Below are positions 10,816 to 20,224 of a stretch of 64,000 nt of DNA, one piece after another. Below the pieces are notes generated by a model. It was given only the letters and a program-made list of their open reading frames with translations. It made no database searches and was not told the DNA's origin. This stretch comes from Ashinkailepas kermadecensis (Eukaryota; Arthropoda; Thecostraca; Neolepadidae): positions 74,583 to 138,582 of the forward strand of contig JAOTOM010003165.1 in NCBI GenBank assembly GCA_034440615.1. The letters are read 5' to 3'. A program made the translations under genes and the position numbers. Each line of letters begins with the position of its first letter. Position 1 is the stretch's first letter.

Positions 10816-13800
10816 GCAGTCTAAGGTAACCACAAGACAGGTTTTACACCCATTTTACCTCCATGAATCATTCAAAGGAGCTAGGTTTTGCCTAGTTGCG
10901 TTAGGCTAGGCTTTTGTTGTAAGTTAGCGACTAAAAAAAGTCTTCAAAAACGATTCAAGCTAGATTAGGTTATGTTAGACTTTTTAAGTTGAAAATGTTT
11001 GAGAACAAATTTTTTTTTGGGGGGGGGGGGTGGGATTGGGCATAAAAATAATCATTTCTTGCATGGAAGTCTAGGCTAGCTTAGGTTAGGTTATGTTACA
11101 TGTTTTTTTTATCTGAACTTTATTTTTTATCCTATATTACTGGAATCCAAGCCCCCTTTTCCATGTTATTTTTCCTCACAATTGAAAAGTGTGCATCTGC
11201 AGAGGAAATGAGCGGTTACATCATGTTCAGCACATTAACAAACACTGCATTAAACATTTTTTTTTTAAAGAAGTCAGAGTACCATCAGCTGAAAAATTAC
11301 CCACAAACCCAAGTATTATCACAGTTTAAGGTAACCACAAGACAAGTTTTACACACATTTTACCTCCATGAAGGGGGACGAGTGGTCTAGGGGTAAGATG
11401 CTCGTCTCACAATCGAAAGGTTGCGGGTTCGAGTCTCACCTGTCGCTACTCTTCGCCCGCGACCAATCGGCGTGAGAGATTGGCGACGCTACATGACTCA
11501 ACGGTCGACGTGTCGTAAAACCAATAACCAACCAACCTCCATGAAGCATACAAAGGGGTTAGGTTTGTCAGGTTAGGTTAGGCTTCGGTTGTAAGTTATT
11601 AAAAGAATCATTTGTTGGTAAATAATTTTTGTTAATTATTTTTCTACAAAAAAAGAATAAACGGTTCAGGCTAGCTTAGGTTAGGTATTTTAAGTTGAAA
11701 ATATTTGAGAAAATGCCTCGAAAATTTAGATTAAAAAAAATTAATTTCTTGTATGGGAAGTTGAACTATGTTAGGTAAGGACATCATACATCTGGAACAT
11801 TATTTGCATGCTATATTTCCTTACTCCACACCCTTTTTTGGTGTTATTTTTTACTCCCAATTGAAAGGCATACAGTTGCAGACGAAAGGACGTTAAATTT
11901 GTGCTTTTATGTGTTTTATTAATATTTTTTATTTAAATTTCCAGTGCAATGTTTATGAATGTCACTAAGCTGATGACACTACTCAGTTTCTGTGCAAATG
12001 CTTGTGGTTGTGAGCAGGTTGTGAGCAAAATAACATTAAAAATGGGCTTGGAGTTAGTAACATAGCAATTAAAAGAAATACATTACAAATTCAACATAAC
12101 CTAACGTAACCTAGCCTAACCTGACCTTGGAGAAAACAACTACAAAAACAAGATTGGAAACATATATAGCAATTTATTTTCTTGAAATTTTGCAAATGAA
12201 AAACCTAACCCAACCTAATCTAACCAGAATTATTGTGCTTTAAGGTGGTAACTAGGCAAGTTATTACACATTTGCCTCCATAAAGCAAACAAATGGGCTA
12301 TGTTTGGTGATGTTAGGTTAGTTTAAGTGTTTAAGTTCGACATTTTTTGCAAAAATTGTTCCAAAATTTGAAAGAAATACATCTTTTTTCTTTAAAAGCA
12401 GCTTATGTTAGATTAAGTTAAGTTGGGTTACATTTTTTAATTGTAAAAAAAAACATTGCTTGAAATTTTTACAACTTGATGTTTTGGTTTTGTTTTTATC
12501 CAAGGGGAGGTTAAGCTAGGTTAGGTCAGGTTATGTTGCATTTTTTTATTTAAAAAATATACTTTACCCTATGTCACCCAATTCAAAGCTTTTTGTTGGT
12601 GTTATTTTGCTCACAGCCTGAAATGTAGGCATTTGTATAGAAAATGAGTGGTCCCATCATCTGAGTCACTTTCATAAACATTGCATTGAAATGATACATT
12701 CCACGAATTCATAAAACACCTTAAAACACAAATTTACCAAAATGAGCAGTAACATCATGTTCATCACGTTCCTAAACATTGCACGGAAAAAAAATTACTC
12801 AGAAATTACCTTAAGCTGTAAATTTACCAAAAGGTGTGCCAACCCCTGGACGGAAATGCAACACTAGGTGCCCCAATCCTGGGCAGAAAGGGCACTAAGA
12901 GCAGTGGAATGAAAATATTAATAAAAGTAAACTAAAAACAGCTTTTCTTGAAGACAAACGTGGTAGTTATGTGATATTAACATGGAAACCCTGAGCACAA
13001 ATCAGAAAAAAGCATGGACTGGACTTTTTCAAGCTTACCTGCCAACTTCTTCAACTACTGTTCCTTTGGGAATTAAACATCAGCAAGCTATTTATTCACT
13101 ATTTAAAATCACGCCAATCCGCAGATACATCAGCATGTGCAAAGTACAAAAACGAATCAGTACGACGTCACATGAGATTGGCCTCCGGATTAAACACTGC
13201 GCGCAATTGCACCACAAATGTCTTACCTCCGTCACGTTTGTCACTGTAACCTCAAATTTAGGCTTTAGGCGCTGGAATTTCTGTAACTGGAATTTTTTCT
13301 TTGGATGTTACGATTTTGGATGTTCTGAGGAACGCCCATCACGATTTGTGACATTTAATACGTGCTAGTGTCTATCGATACAAATCGACACCCCTGCTTT
13401 GGAGAAAAAAATAGAAACAAATATTAAGATATATATATTCTGAAAATTTTATAAATTGAACAACCGAACCCAACTTACCCGAACCTAATGTCAGCTGCTT
13501 TTGAAGGAAAATTTCCGATTTTATTTTATTTTTAAAGTGATTGAACAATTTTTCCAAAGGTAAACAACTAAACTAGCCTAACCTAGCCAAATCGGTATTA
13601 TTGTGCTTTAAGGTGGTAACAAGACAAGTTTGTGCACACATTTGCCTCCATATAGCAAGCAAATGGGTTAGGTTTGGTTAAGTTAGGTTAGTTTAGGTTT
13701 TTCAAGTTGGAAAACTTAAAAACATAATTCCAAAAAAGTTTCCCCAAAAAATTGCTTATTATTTGGTAACCTTACGGTCTAAGGTGTTCTTTTCTTCCTT

Positions 13801-14200
13801 TAAAAAGAAAAAAAATGCAGAATACCATGTTTATGAAGGTGACTAAGATGATTGGACCCACTTATTTTCTGTGCTTACTTTTCAGGTTGTGAGCAAAATA
13901 ATGCCAAAAGGGCTTTGAGTTCGGTAACATAACATAAACATAAATGTTTTTTTTAATGCAACAAAACCCTGACCTATTTTTTTAGAACAAAAAAGTAACT
14001 AAATTCAAATGTCACTTAATTTATGTTCTGAAAATTATCAACCTTAAAAAAGAAACCTAACCGAGCCTAACCTAACCTAAGCTGATTTTGAATACAAAAT
14101 AATATTTTTTTGTGAACATGGTTGTAATTTTTTCCGGAAACTTTTGGGTATTATTGTGCTTTAAGGTGGGAACAAGAAAAGTTGTATGGGCGCTGTATGA
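10816..14200. repeat. Five diverged repeats of a ~60-bp anchor followed by TTAGG-like runs
   Basis: Anchors of the form TTTAAGGTGGTAACAAGACA with a following CATTTTACCTCCATGAAGC-like segment occur near 10821, 11329, 12238, 13606 and 14158. After most anchors the sequence runs into GGTTAGGTTAGG-type DNA, and CCTAACCTAACC runs lie between them. Spacing is irregular (about 0.5-1.4 kb). The stretch has no convincing gene. It resembles an old, decayed tandem array of a TTAGG-containing unit. Confidence 0.6.
11374..11534 (+). mobile_element. SINE family 1, full length (tRNA-derived)
   Basis: The head GGGGACGAGTGGTCTAGGGG supplies an A-box-like promoter. GGGTTCGAGTC is the B box, and the loop between them (CTCACAA) suggests a tRNA-Val-like ancestor. 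A ~95-base unrelated body follows and ends in an ACCAACCAACC tail. Target duplications ACCTCCATGAAG lie at 11362-11373 and 11535-11546. Transcription would be by RNA polymerase III; movement would use a non-LTR element's enzymes. The A-box and B-box spacing is tRNA-like, but the 3' half of the tRNA is replaced by SINE body, so it is not a tRNA gene. Confidence 0.92.
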
Positions 14201-14284
14201 CCAACGCAGTCAATGCGGCGGTAAACCCAAGTAACCAACCAACCAACCCAGGAAGATGTAAGCTGTACTTCCACAGTGGAGGGA

Positions 14285-15092
14285 ATTCCAGCTATTTTGT
14301 TTGTTTTTGCACACAATTTTACATTTTTCAGCAAAAGGTGGACAGTCAGTCCACTATCTAATCCAAACATGTTTTTATTCCGTAGAAAATGTGCTGGTTA
14401 ACATCAATGTTTCTACTTAGCATGGGGTTTTTCATTTTTTTCCTTTAGCTTTCTTATCAGCATAAAATAGCATAGGTTATTGGGGGGGCCCAAATCAACA
14501 TTGGTGGGCGGGCAAGATCAACATTGGTGGGGCCATAGCCCCCACAAAAGGATACAAATCGACGCCCCTGCATACATGCATGATTTTGCACTTATCAAAA
14601 TTTAATTTCACCTGCCATTTTTGGACCACTTCACAAGCTCTTCTAAGGCTTTCTGTAACATGTACCTAGGCGCCTAGGTACCACGTAAATATCAAGCTGA
14701 TAGTGTGATGAGTGGGCTGTTGAGGTTAATTATAGTTTGTATATCCACACTCCCAATGATAACTGACTGTTGTTCACGGGACTGGAGTGTATGCAAGTTT
14801 GACAATGACAATTGGTTTTTGTGCACACCATTTTGAATTTTGTAGCAAAAGGTGGAGAGTCAGTCCACTATCTAACCCAAATCTGTTTTTTTAATTGCAA
14901 AATGTGCTGGTTAACTTCAACTACATTTTCTATGTACCTAGCATGGTGTTTTCCTTCTTTTTTCCTTCAACTTTTTTTATCAGCATAAAAATAGCATATG
15001 TTATTGGGGAGGCCCAAATCAACATTGGGGGGGCCAAGATCAACATTGGTGGGGCCCTGGCCCCCACAAAAGGATACAAATCGACGCCCCTG
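14285..15092 (+). repeat. Local direct duplication with CAGGGG-type right ends
   Basis: The ~290-bp segment ending at 14570 recurs, diverged, ending at 15092. Both contain GTCAGTCCACTATCTAA, a stretch with CAAATCAACATTGG, and finish with GGATACAAATCGACGCCCCTG-like sequence, the inverted form of the CAGGGGCGTCGATTTGTATC end. Each could be the right end of a non-autonomous transposon, or the pair could be a simple tandem duplication. No coding content is seen. Confidence 0.7.
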
Positions 15093-15340
15093 ACACCAGG
15101 TACTGTCCCTGCACCAATTGCTCTACCAGTTGCACCCCTTGTCACCCACCCTGCACAAACAAGATCTCATGAAAAGTGCCATACTTCCAACTTTGCAGTC
15201 AGGCCTGAACTGAAGTGATGGCCAATTTATGCTTTGTGGTGCTTTACAACTTCTTGGAATTTGTTTCCAGTACAATGTTGGACATGATTAAGATGACATA
15301 GCCACTTGTCTCCTCTGAAAATGAGTGGTAAATGGGGGGG

Positions 15341-15496
15341 GGGATCTGTAGCTCAGTGGTTAAGCTGAGCATCTGACATGTCAGAGGTACAGGGTTCAAT
15401 TCCTCACAATGCCAGCCCTTCCTGCCAAGGTGGGAGGCAGCTTGTGTCATATGGCTCCAGCTGCTGAGTGTATCTTAAAGCCACATAAAACCAACC
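15341..15496 (+). mobile_element. SINE family 2 (tRNA-derived head)
   Basis: The head GATCTGTAGCTCAGTGGTTA has an A-box-like motif, and ACAGGGTTCAATTCC is a B-box-like motif at tRNA spacing. The body that follows includes GTCATATGGCTCCAGCTGCT and ends AAAACCAACC, a tail like that of SINE family 1. The cloverleaf acceptor stem does not close, so a functional tRNA is unlikely. A target duplication is not clear. The copy-2 equivalent is 61352-61510. Confidence 0.75.
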
Positions 15497-15727
15497 TCTA
15501 CAAATGTTTGCTTTTCATTTGGAGAGCAAAATAACACAAAGGAACTTAGATCATATAGTTAGAGCTAGATCATATGGCATTGGAAATAATGTTGAAAAGG
15601 ATGTAACATAGCCTAACTAAACCCATTTTAACTTCCCTGTTAAGAAAAAATTAAGCTTTCCCTGGGCATTTTCCAAATTCAAAGCAATGTAGCATAACCT
15701 GCTTCAGTGGAAGCACAATTTACCATT

Positions 15728-15843
15728 GGTTGGTTATTGGTTTTACGACACGTCGACCGTTGTGTCATGTAGCGTCGCCAATCTCTCACGCCGATTGGTC
15801 GTGGGCGAAGAGTAGCGACAGGTCAGACTCGAACTCACAACCT
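15728..15843 (-). mobile_element. SINE family 1, 5'-truncated
   Basis: Same truncated form as at 8160-8272: minus strand begins just before the B box and ends with ATAACCAACC. Direct repeats CAATTTACCATT flank it at 15716-15727 and 15844-15855. Equivalent in copy 2 at 61753-61869. Confidence 0.92.
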
Positions 15844-16119
15844 CAATTTACCATTATTTTTAGGTGCAACAAAATATATATTCCCCAAGTTGACAAACCT
15901 AACCTAACATAGCCACAACAACATAACCCCTTTATTTGCTTTGTGGAGCTAAAATATGCATTGAGCTTCTTTAGTAAATACATTAAAGCACAATGATACC
16001 AAAATAACAAACAACAAACAGTTTTATGGAGGTGAAGCATGTGATTAACTTGTATTGTAGCTGCCCTAACCTGCAATACCAAAACTGGTAGACTGTATTT
16101 AACATTAACCTGATTTCAG

Positions 16120-16248
16120 ATGTTGAGTTGCTTTCTGCAGAAGTAGAGAACTACTCATGCCTCTGGGATAAGGCCTGCCCTGGATATGCCCTAAAGCATA
16201 GGAAAGACAGGGCTTGGGCTGAAGTAGCCAAATCACTTCAGTGTTCTG
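16120..16248 (+). CDS. Exon of a MADF-domain protein
   Basis: An open segment follows a good splice acceptor (TTAACCTGATTTCAG) and ends at a donor (TTCTG then GTGAGT). Its translation, starting at the first whole codon, contains VENYSCLWDKACPG and later DRAWAEVAKSL. This fits the MADF pattern: acidic start, 'LWD', a tyrosine, then 'AW..VA'. MADF proteins are DNA-binding, and animal Harbinger transposons usually carry a MADF/Myb-like second gene beside the transposase. Here the exon is convergent with, and less than 100 bases from, the end of the HARBI1 frame, which supports that role. The flanking exons were not found. Copy 2 at 62146-62274 keeps the same splice sites. Confidence 0.6.
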
Positions 16249-16296
16249 GTGAGTGGTTAAGGGCATATTACGAGCCATTTAGCCATTTATGCCTGG

Positions 16297-18746
16297 CTAG
16301 GCCTGTGAAGGGAGGATATAAGAAGAGAAAAAGCTGAACCCCCAAATTAATGTCATATCATTAGTTCTAAAGAACTGTCTACCTGAGTGTGCTACCTGCA
16401 TGATGTCACGCAGCGCAGTGGCAGGTTCTGCGGCGGCGCAGGTAGCAGCTACAGTGCCGTCCTCCTGGCCTGCCTCGGTGAAGGTCTGCTGCAAAAAGTT
16501 GTGCAGCGCGCATGTCGCCTTCACCAGGCGGATGGCGTTCTGCGGGGAGCTGCCGATGGGCCCACGGTAGATGCGCCATCGCTGTGCCATGAGGCCGAAA
16601 GCGTTTTCCACGCAACGGCGCGCGCGGCTGAGGCGGTAATTGAAGATCCGCCGGCCGTCCGCCTGAGGGCCCACTAGCGACACGCGCGGATACGGCCGCA
16701 TCATGTGGCGCTGGAGGGGGAACGCCTCATCCCCAATCAGGTAGTGCGGCAGCACCATGTCGCTGTCCGGCAGCGCCCGTGGCGGCGGCAGGACGTCACC
16801 TGCCTCCATCTGGCGGCGAAGCAGAGTCGCCAGGTCGGAATTAGCGAATATTCCGCCGTCGCTTTCGCTGCCGTGGCTGCCGACGCTAACATAAATAAAC
16901 CGGTACGAGGTGTCCGCAACGGCCAGCATCACCAGGCTGAAGAAGCCCTTGTAGTTATGATACACCGATCCAGAATTTGCAGGTTTCTCCAGGGCAACGT
17001 GTTTCCCATCAATCGCCCCAATGCAGTTCGGCAGCTGCCATCTGGTGTTGAAATATTCGGCTGCGGCCTTCCAGTCGTCACTGGTGGGTGGTCGGAGCAC
17101 CAGTGGCGCCAGGCGGTTGTAGATCGCGTCACACACCTCGTACACGAGCTGGGGCAGGGTGCACGTGGCGATCCGGTACGACTCTGCCACAGTCTTAATG
17201 GTGCCGCCTCCTGCCAGATACCTACAAAGTGTACGGGGTTTAGTGTTTTAGCATAGTCCGATAGAGGATCCCCGCAGGGTTGGTGCGGGAATCCTGTGTT
17301 TCGACAATATTCCGGTAGGGGATTCCCCTTCTCGGACGGGGTGGGAAGTTGGAAATGTGGAGGACATTGAGGACAAACCGTAATAATGCCTTACAGACAG
17401 TGGCCGAACCAAAAGATTTTTCCCAGTGGCGCAGGGGTGTCACTGTACGCACTAGGGGGGGGGGGGGGAAACTGGCCCCCAACGATTTACGTGGCCCCCT
17501 CCATTATTGGTTCCCCCCAACAATCCGACCGAAGCTTAATCATTGGGCCTGGGAAGGCGTCCTTCCAGAACGATTGAGTGCATCCTCACCCCCGCTCAAC
17601 GAGTATTTTTTAGCCGTTGTGCCCTTCTCGAGATAATATGGCCATCAGAAACATCAATTTCCTCCCCCCCCCCGCCACCCAATCAATTTCACGAAATGAG
17701 ACCTGTGCAATGGCGACCCCGGGTGACTAGTGGTATTCAGGACATACCATATGCAAACCACTGGGCGCGAATGATCAATTCTGGTCGAAGCGCCCTAAAG
17801 CCCAAATAACTAACTAACCAATATACAAACCACTACAAGCAATAGCGTGGCGACGGTGACATAGCGAATGTCGGGGAAAGATGGGGAGGGGTTCATTCAG
17901 GACTTACGATTATAATAAATTGCGCACAATGCAGGAGACGGATGTTTTATTTATTATATCAGGGCGATTCCACCCTTATCGGGTGGAATCGCCACCCCTG
18001 CCCCTCACATACTCGGGTCTAAAAGGGTCCTGCCGTAAACGATTCAATAAAGCGCAGAAGTTGCTTTGGATTGGTAAGCAGCGGTCACCAGACAAGCTGA
18101 CCATATTACATAGCGACCTGAAATGAGAATATGATGGGTAATAATTACTAATAATCATAATAATAATAACTCACCTCAATGTTACCGCCAGTCGTTCTTC
18201 GGGTGAAATCGGAACTCTCATGGTGGTGGTTGTTTTCTCGATGTCACCTCTGATGAGCTCAAGGAGCTGGTCAAACTTGGCAGGTGACATCCGGAAGTAC
18301 CGTTTGTGGTCTGCTTCGTTATGCCTCAGCTCCGCGACCAGCCTTGCGAATTCACCTTCCTCCCCTCTCTTGGGAAGGACTGGCCGGACCCACATGCGCT
18401 GCTGGCGGTGCTGCACCCTACGAAGCAGTCGTCGACGGGCTTCGGCCAGCAGGAGAAGGCGCATCTGCTCGTTGGCGTGCCCCCGCCGAGGTACAAACCG
18501 TCTCACGGTGCGATATCCCTGCCGGACTCCGGCAGCGCGGGCGGTCTCGGCCGCAGCAGCAGCGAGAGCGGTCCCGGCCGCAGCGGCAGCGGGAGCAGGG
18601 ACGACTGCAGCGGCAGCGGGAGCAGGAACGGCCGCAGCGGCAGCAGTAACGGCCGCAGCGGCAGCAGGAACAGCCTCAGCGGCAGCAGGAGCGGTACCGG
18701 CCTCAGCGGCAGCGGGAGCGGTACCGGCCTTAATTTCATTTGCCAT
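16297..18746 (-). CDS. Harbinger (PIF/HARBI1-type) transposase, two exons
   Basis: Exon 1 is 18746-18175 and exon 2 is 17221-16297, both minus. The donor (ATTGAG then GTGAGT) and acceptor (TTTGTAG then GTATCTGG) join in frame to 498 residues. Exon 1 starts at an ATG, has a ~60-residue alanine-rich low-complexity stretch, then the helical HARBI1 N-terminus (HKRYFRMSPAKFDQLLELI). Exon 2 carries the DDE triad: Asp262 in GAIDGKHVAL, Asp312 in SESDGGIF, Glu396 in RRCVENAFG. Such enzymes cut and paste DNA at a 3-bp TWA target. A second donor near 16395 (CATGCAG then GTAG) could replace the last ~32 residues with a further exon. Copy 1 is uninterrupted; copy 2 is broken. A domesticated HARBI1 gene is an alternative, but nearby Harbinger ends favour a transposon. 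Confidence 0.88.
17763..17820 (+). mobile_element. 58-bp retrotransposon 3'-end stub
   Basis: The insert begins GGGCGCGAATGATCAATTCT and ends CAAATAACTAACTAACCA, matching the 3' end of element A. It is flanked by near-identical 14-bp repeats ATATGCAAACCACT (17749-17762) and ATATACAAACCACT (17821-17834). A related locus has the uninterrupted site at 26472-26485. Also present at 63778-63835. Confidence 0.9.
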
Positions 18747-19359
18747 TTTGTATCATTTTATTTATATGAAACAAGTGGGGAGGGTAATGTCCTCATACAT
18801 GGGTATCAGTTTGCCTGGTTTGTTTGCAAGGTAGCTGAGGGAGGGAGCATGACCCACGAGTCATGGCGATATTTCCCTCTCCGCCCGTCAGTCGGACGGT
18901 TCAACATCTATTTGAACTCCCTCCCCACTCAGCCGAGGAACCCCGCCGCGTTAGATATTCCGCATCCTTTGTCCGTTTCTAAACACGCTGTTCCACCTCG
19001 ACTGTGGCACAAAAACGGTCTCAAAGTTGGGGGGGGGGGGGAGGGGGAGAAAAACGCTCGGTTACCGCGCCCTTCTTGATCCTGGCAGGGATGAGGAAGT
19101 TGTCTTCCCTAGTTTTTGGCGCCTTTCTCAGCTCGTTAAGAGGAAGATTTCTCCTCTGCATCCCTTTTATTATCGTAACCTCACCATCATGTCCGCAAGA
19201 GAAGGAGCCCTTCTTGTAATGATGTACCAAATACCTAGAAATTAATGCTGTCGAGGTACTAACCTGGGTGGTAATGTTTGACTCAATTAGTCATGCAGTC
19301 GATCACTTATGTATGACTCAGTAAATAAACAACTGAGACGCTTCATAGCGCATTGGATG

Positions 19360-19720
19360 GATGACGTCATCCTGCTGGTATGACGTTGGCAGAATGAAGC
19401 GTGACGTCAGAGTCTGCCGCCGCCTGCTACTTTCTGCCACTTTCTGCCGCTCCCTGCCAATTTCTGCCGCCGACGTCGCCGACGTCGGGTCTGCCGACGC
19501 ACGATTCTGCCGGAATTCTGTCGCGTGTAAACAGGCCTTAAATGTTTAAAGGCCCGTTTACACGCGGCAGAAAACCGACATAATCCCGGCAGAATCGTGA
19601 CGTTGGCAGGACTGAGCAGGACCCGGCAGAACCGAGCAGAATCGAGCAGAGCCCGGCGTCGGCGACGTCCGGAGCCTCTGACGTCACAGCACAAATGGAT
19701 GATGTCACGCAATGTATTAG
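19360..19720. mobile_element. Two Harbinger-type ends back to back
   Basis: Plus-strand sequence runs to GTCGCGTGTAAACAGGCC at 19537, then TTAAATGTTTAA, then GGCCCGTTTACACGCGGC from 19551. The two are inverted copies of one terminal sequence, GGCC(C/T)GTTTACACGCG, with a TTA/TAA spacer that fits the 3-bp TWA target of Harbinger transposons. Both sides then show many copies of GGCAGAA or its complement TTCTGCC and GACGTC, probably subterminal binding sites. The left end may belong to the element holding the transposase at 16297-18746. The right end begins a second element whose other end I cannot find. Confidence 0.7.
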
Positions 19721-20224
19721 CCATAGTAATTTTGATTTAGTAGTTTCATCGACGTCGGCGACGTCGGCGGCAGGCAACTTCAAATATTCCAAGTTGTCTG
19801 CCGCGTGCTGGCGTCAGACGCGAGCGTCGGAAGGTTTCTTCTGTCGTTGCTGTTTGAATTTTAGGCGGGTAGGCAACTTCTACGTTAGCAAAATAAGTAC
19901 TGATTGTCATGGATGGGGATATTGGTGAGTAAATTGTGCTTTCCGTTGTCCTTTGTAATATATCATTAACTACATAATCAAAGTCAAAGTCAAAGTCATT
20001 TATTAAGGCACTGCCACATTGTGGAACTTACGAAATACCTAGTCAATTGATCACATTCCTGCCATCACGTTAGATAAAATTGTAAAAGATAAAGGATAAA
20101 ATCACATTACAATTTACGGACGGTGCAGCTTCGTAAAAATACCGGCTAGAAATTCATTCAGTTGCTCATGACATCCAATACAGACAAGCATTGCGACTCT
20201 GGTATGGTTCTTCACGCAGGTCAC

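Larger units (their letters stand above)
7903..13396. mobile_element. Possible DNA transposon or composite with CAGGGG ends
   Basis: The left end reads CAGGGGTGGCGATTTTTGAA and interrupts the RNase H of element C. The right end at 13396, on the minus strand, reads CAGGGGTGTCGATTTGTATC, an imperfect inverted match of about 15 bases. A third locus begins with the same left end exactly at 46001, where it interrupts an unrelated exon, which supports a true mobile end. Alternative right ends with the same sequence occur at 14570 and 15092. I find no transposase inside and no clear target duplication, so the pairing of ends is inference. The interior holds a 33-bp array, two SINEs and TTAGG-rich DNA. 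Confidence 0.45.
931..17985 (+). repeat. Large direct duplication, copy 1
   Basis: This block recurs at 46937-64000 in the same order and orientation, with an offset of about 46.0 kb that drifts by only tens of bases because of small indels. Matching landmarks include the endonuclease remnant (1719 and 47728), the RNase H frame (3500 and 49506), the full SINE (11374 and 57361), the MADF exon (16120 and 62146) and the Harbinger transposase (16297 and 62323). Differences are scattered substitutions, 1-3 base indels and one templated insertion. The right limit is set by the window end, so the true duplication may be longer. It could be a real segmental duplication or two haplotypes placed in series by an assembler. 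The third partial copy and copy-specific mutations favour genuine paralogy. Confidence 0.95.

Noticed and set aside
11374..11445. Possible tRNA gene (A and B boxes, tRNA-like spacing)
   Set aside because: The acceptor stem does not close, the body continues into non-tRNA sequence with a CCAACC tail, target repeats flank the whole unit, and truncated copies exist elsewhere. It is a SINE head.
12982..13368. 128-residue plus-strand frame (METLSTNQKKAWTGL...), also at 58970
   Set aside because: Present in both duplicate copies but disrupted early in copy 2, AT-rich codon use, no recognisable domain. Kept only as a note.
15341..15415. Possible second tRNA gene
   Set aside because: Same reasoning: a tRNA-like head without a closed acceptor stem, followed by a SINE-like body and tail.
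18220..19079. Plus-strand Gly/Ser- or Ala-rich frames of 200-257 residues
   Set aside because: They are antisense shadows of the alanine-rich HARBI1 exon 1; the minus strand has the domain, intron and start codon.
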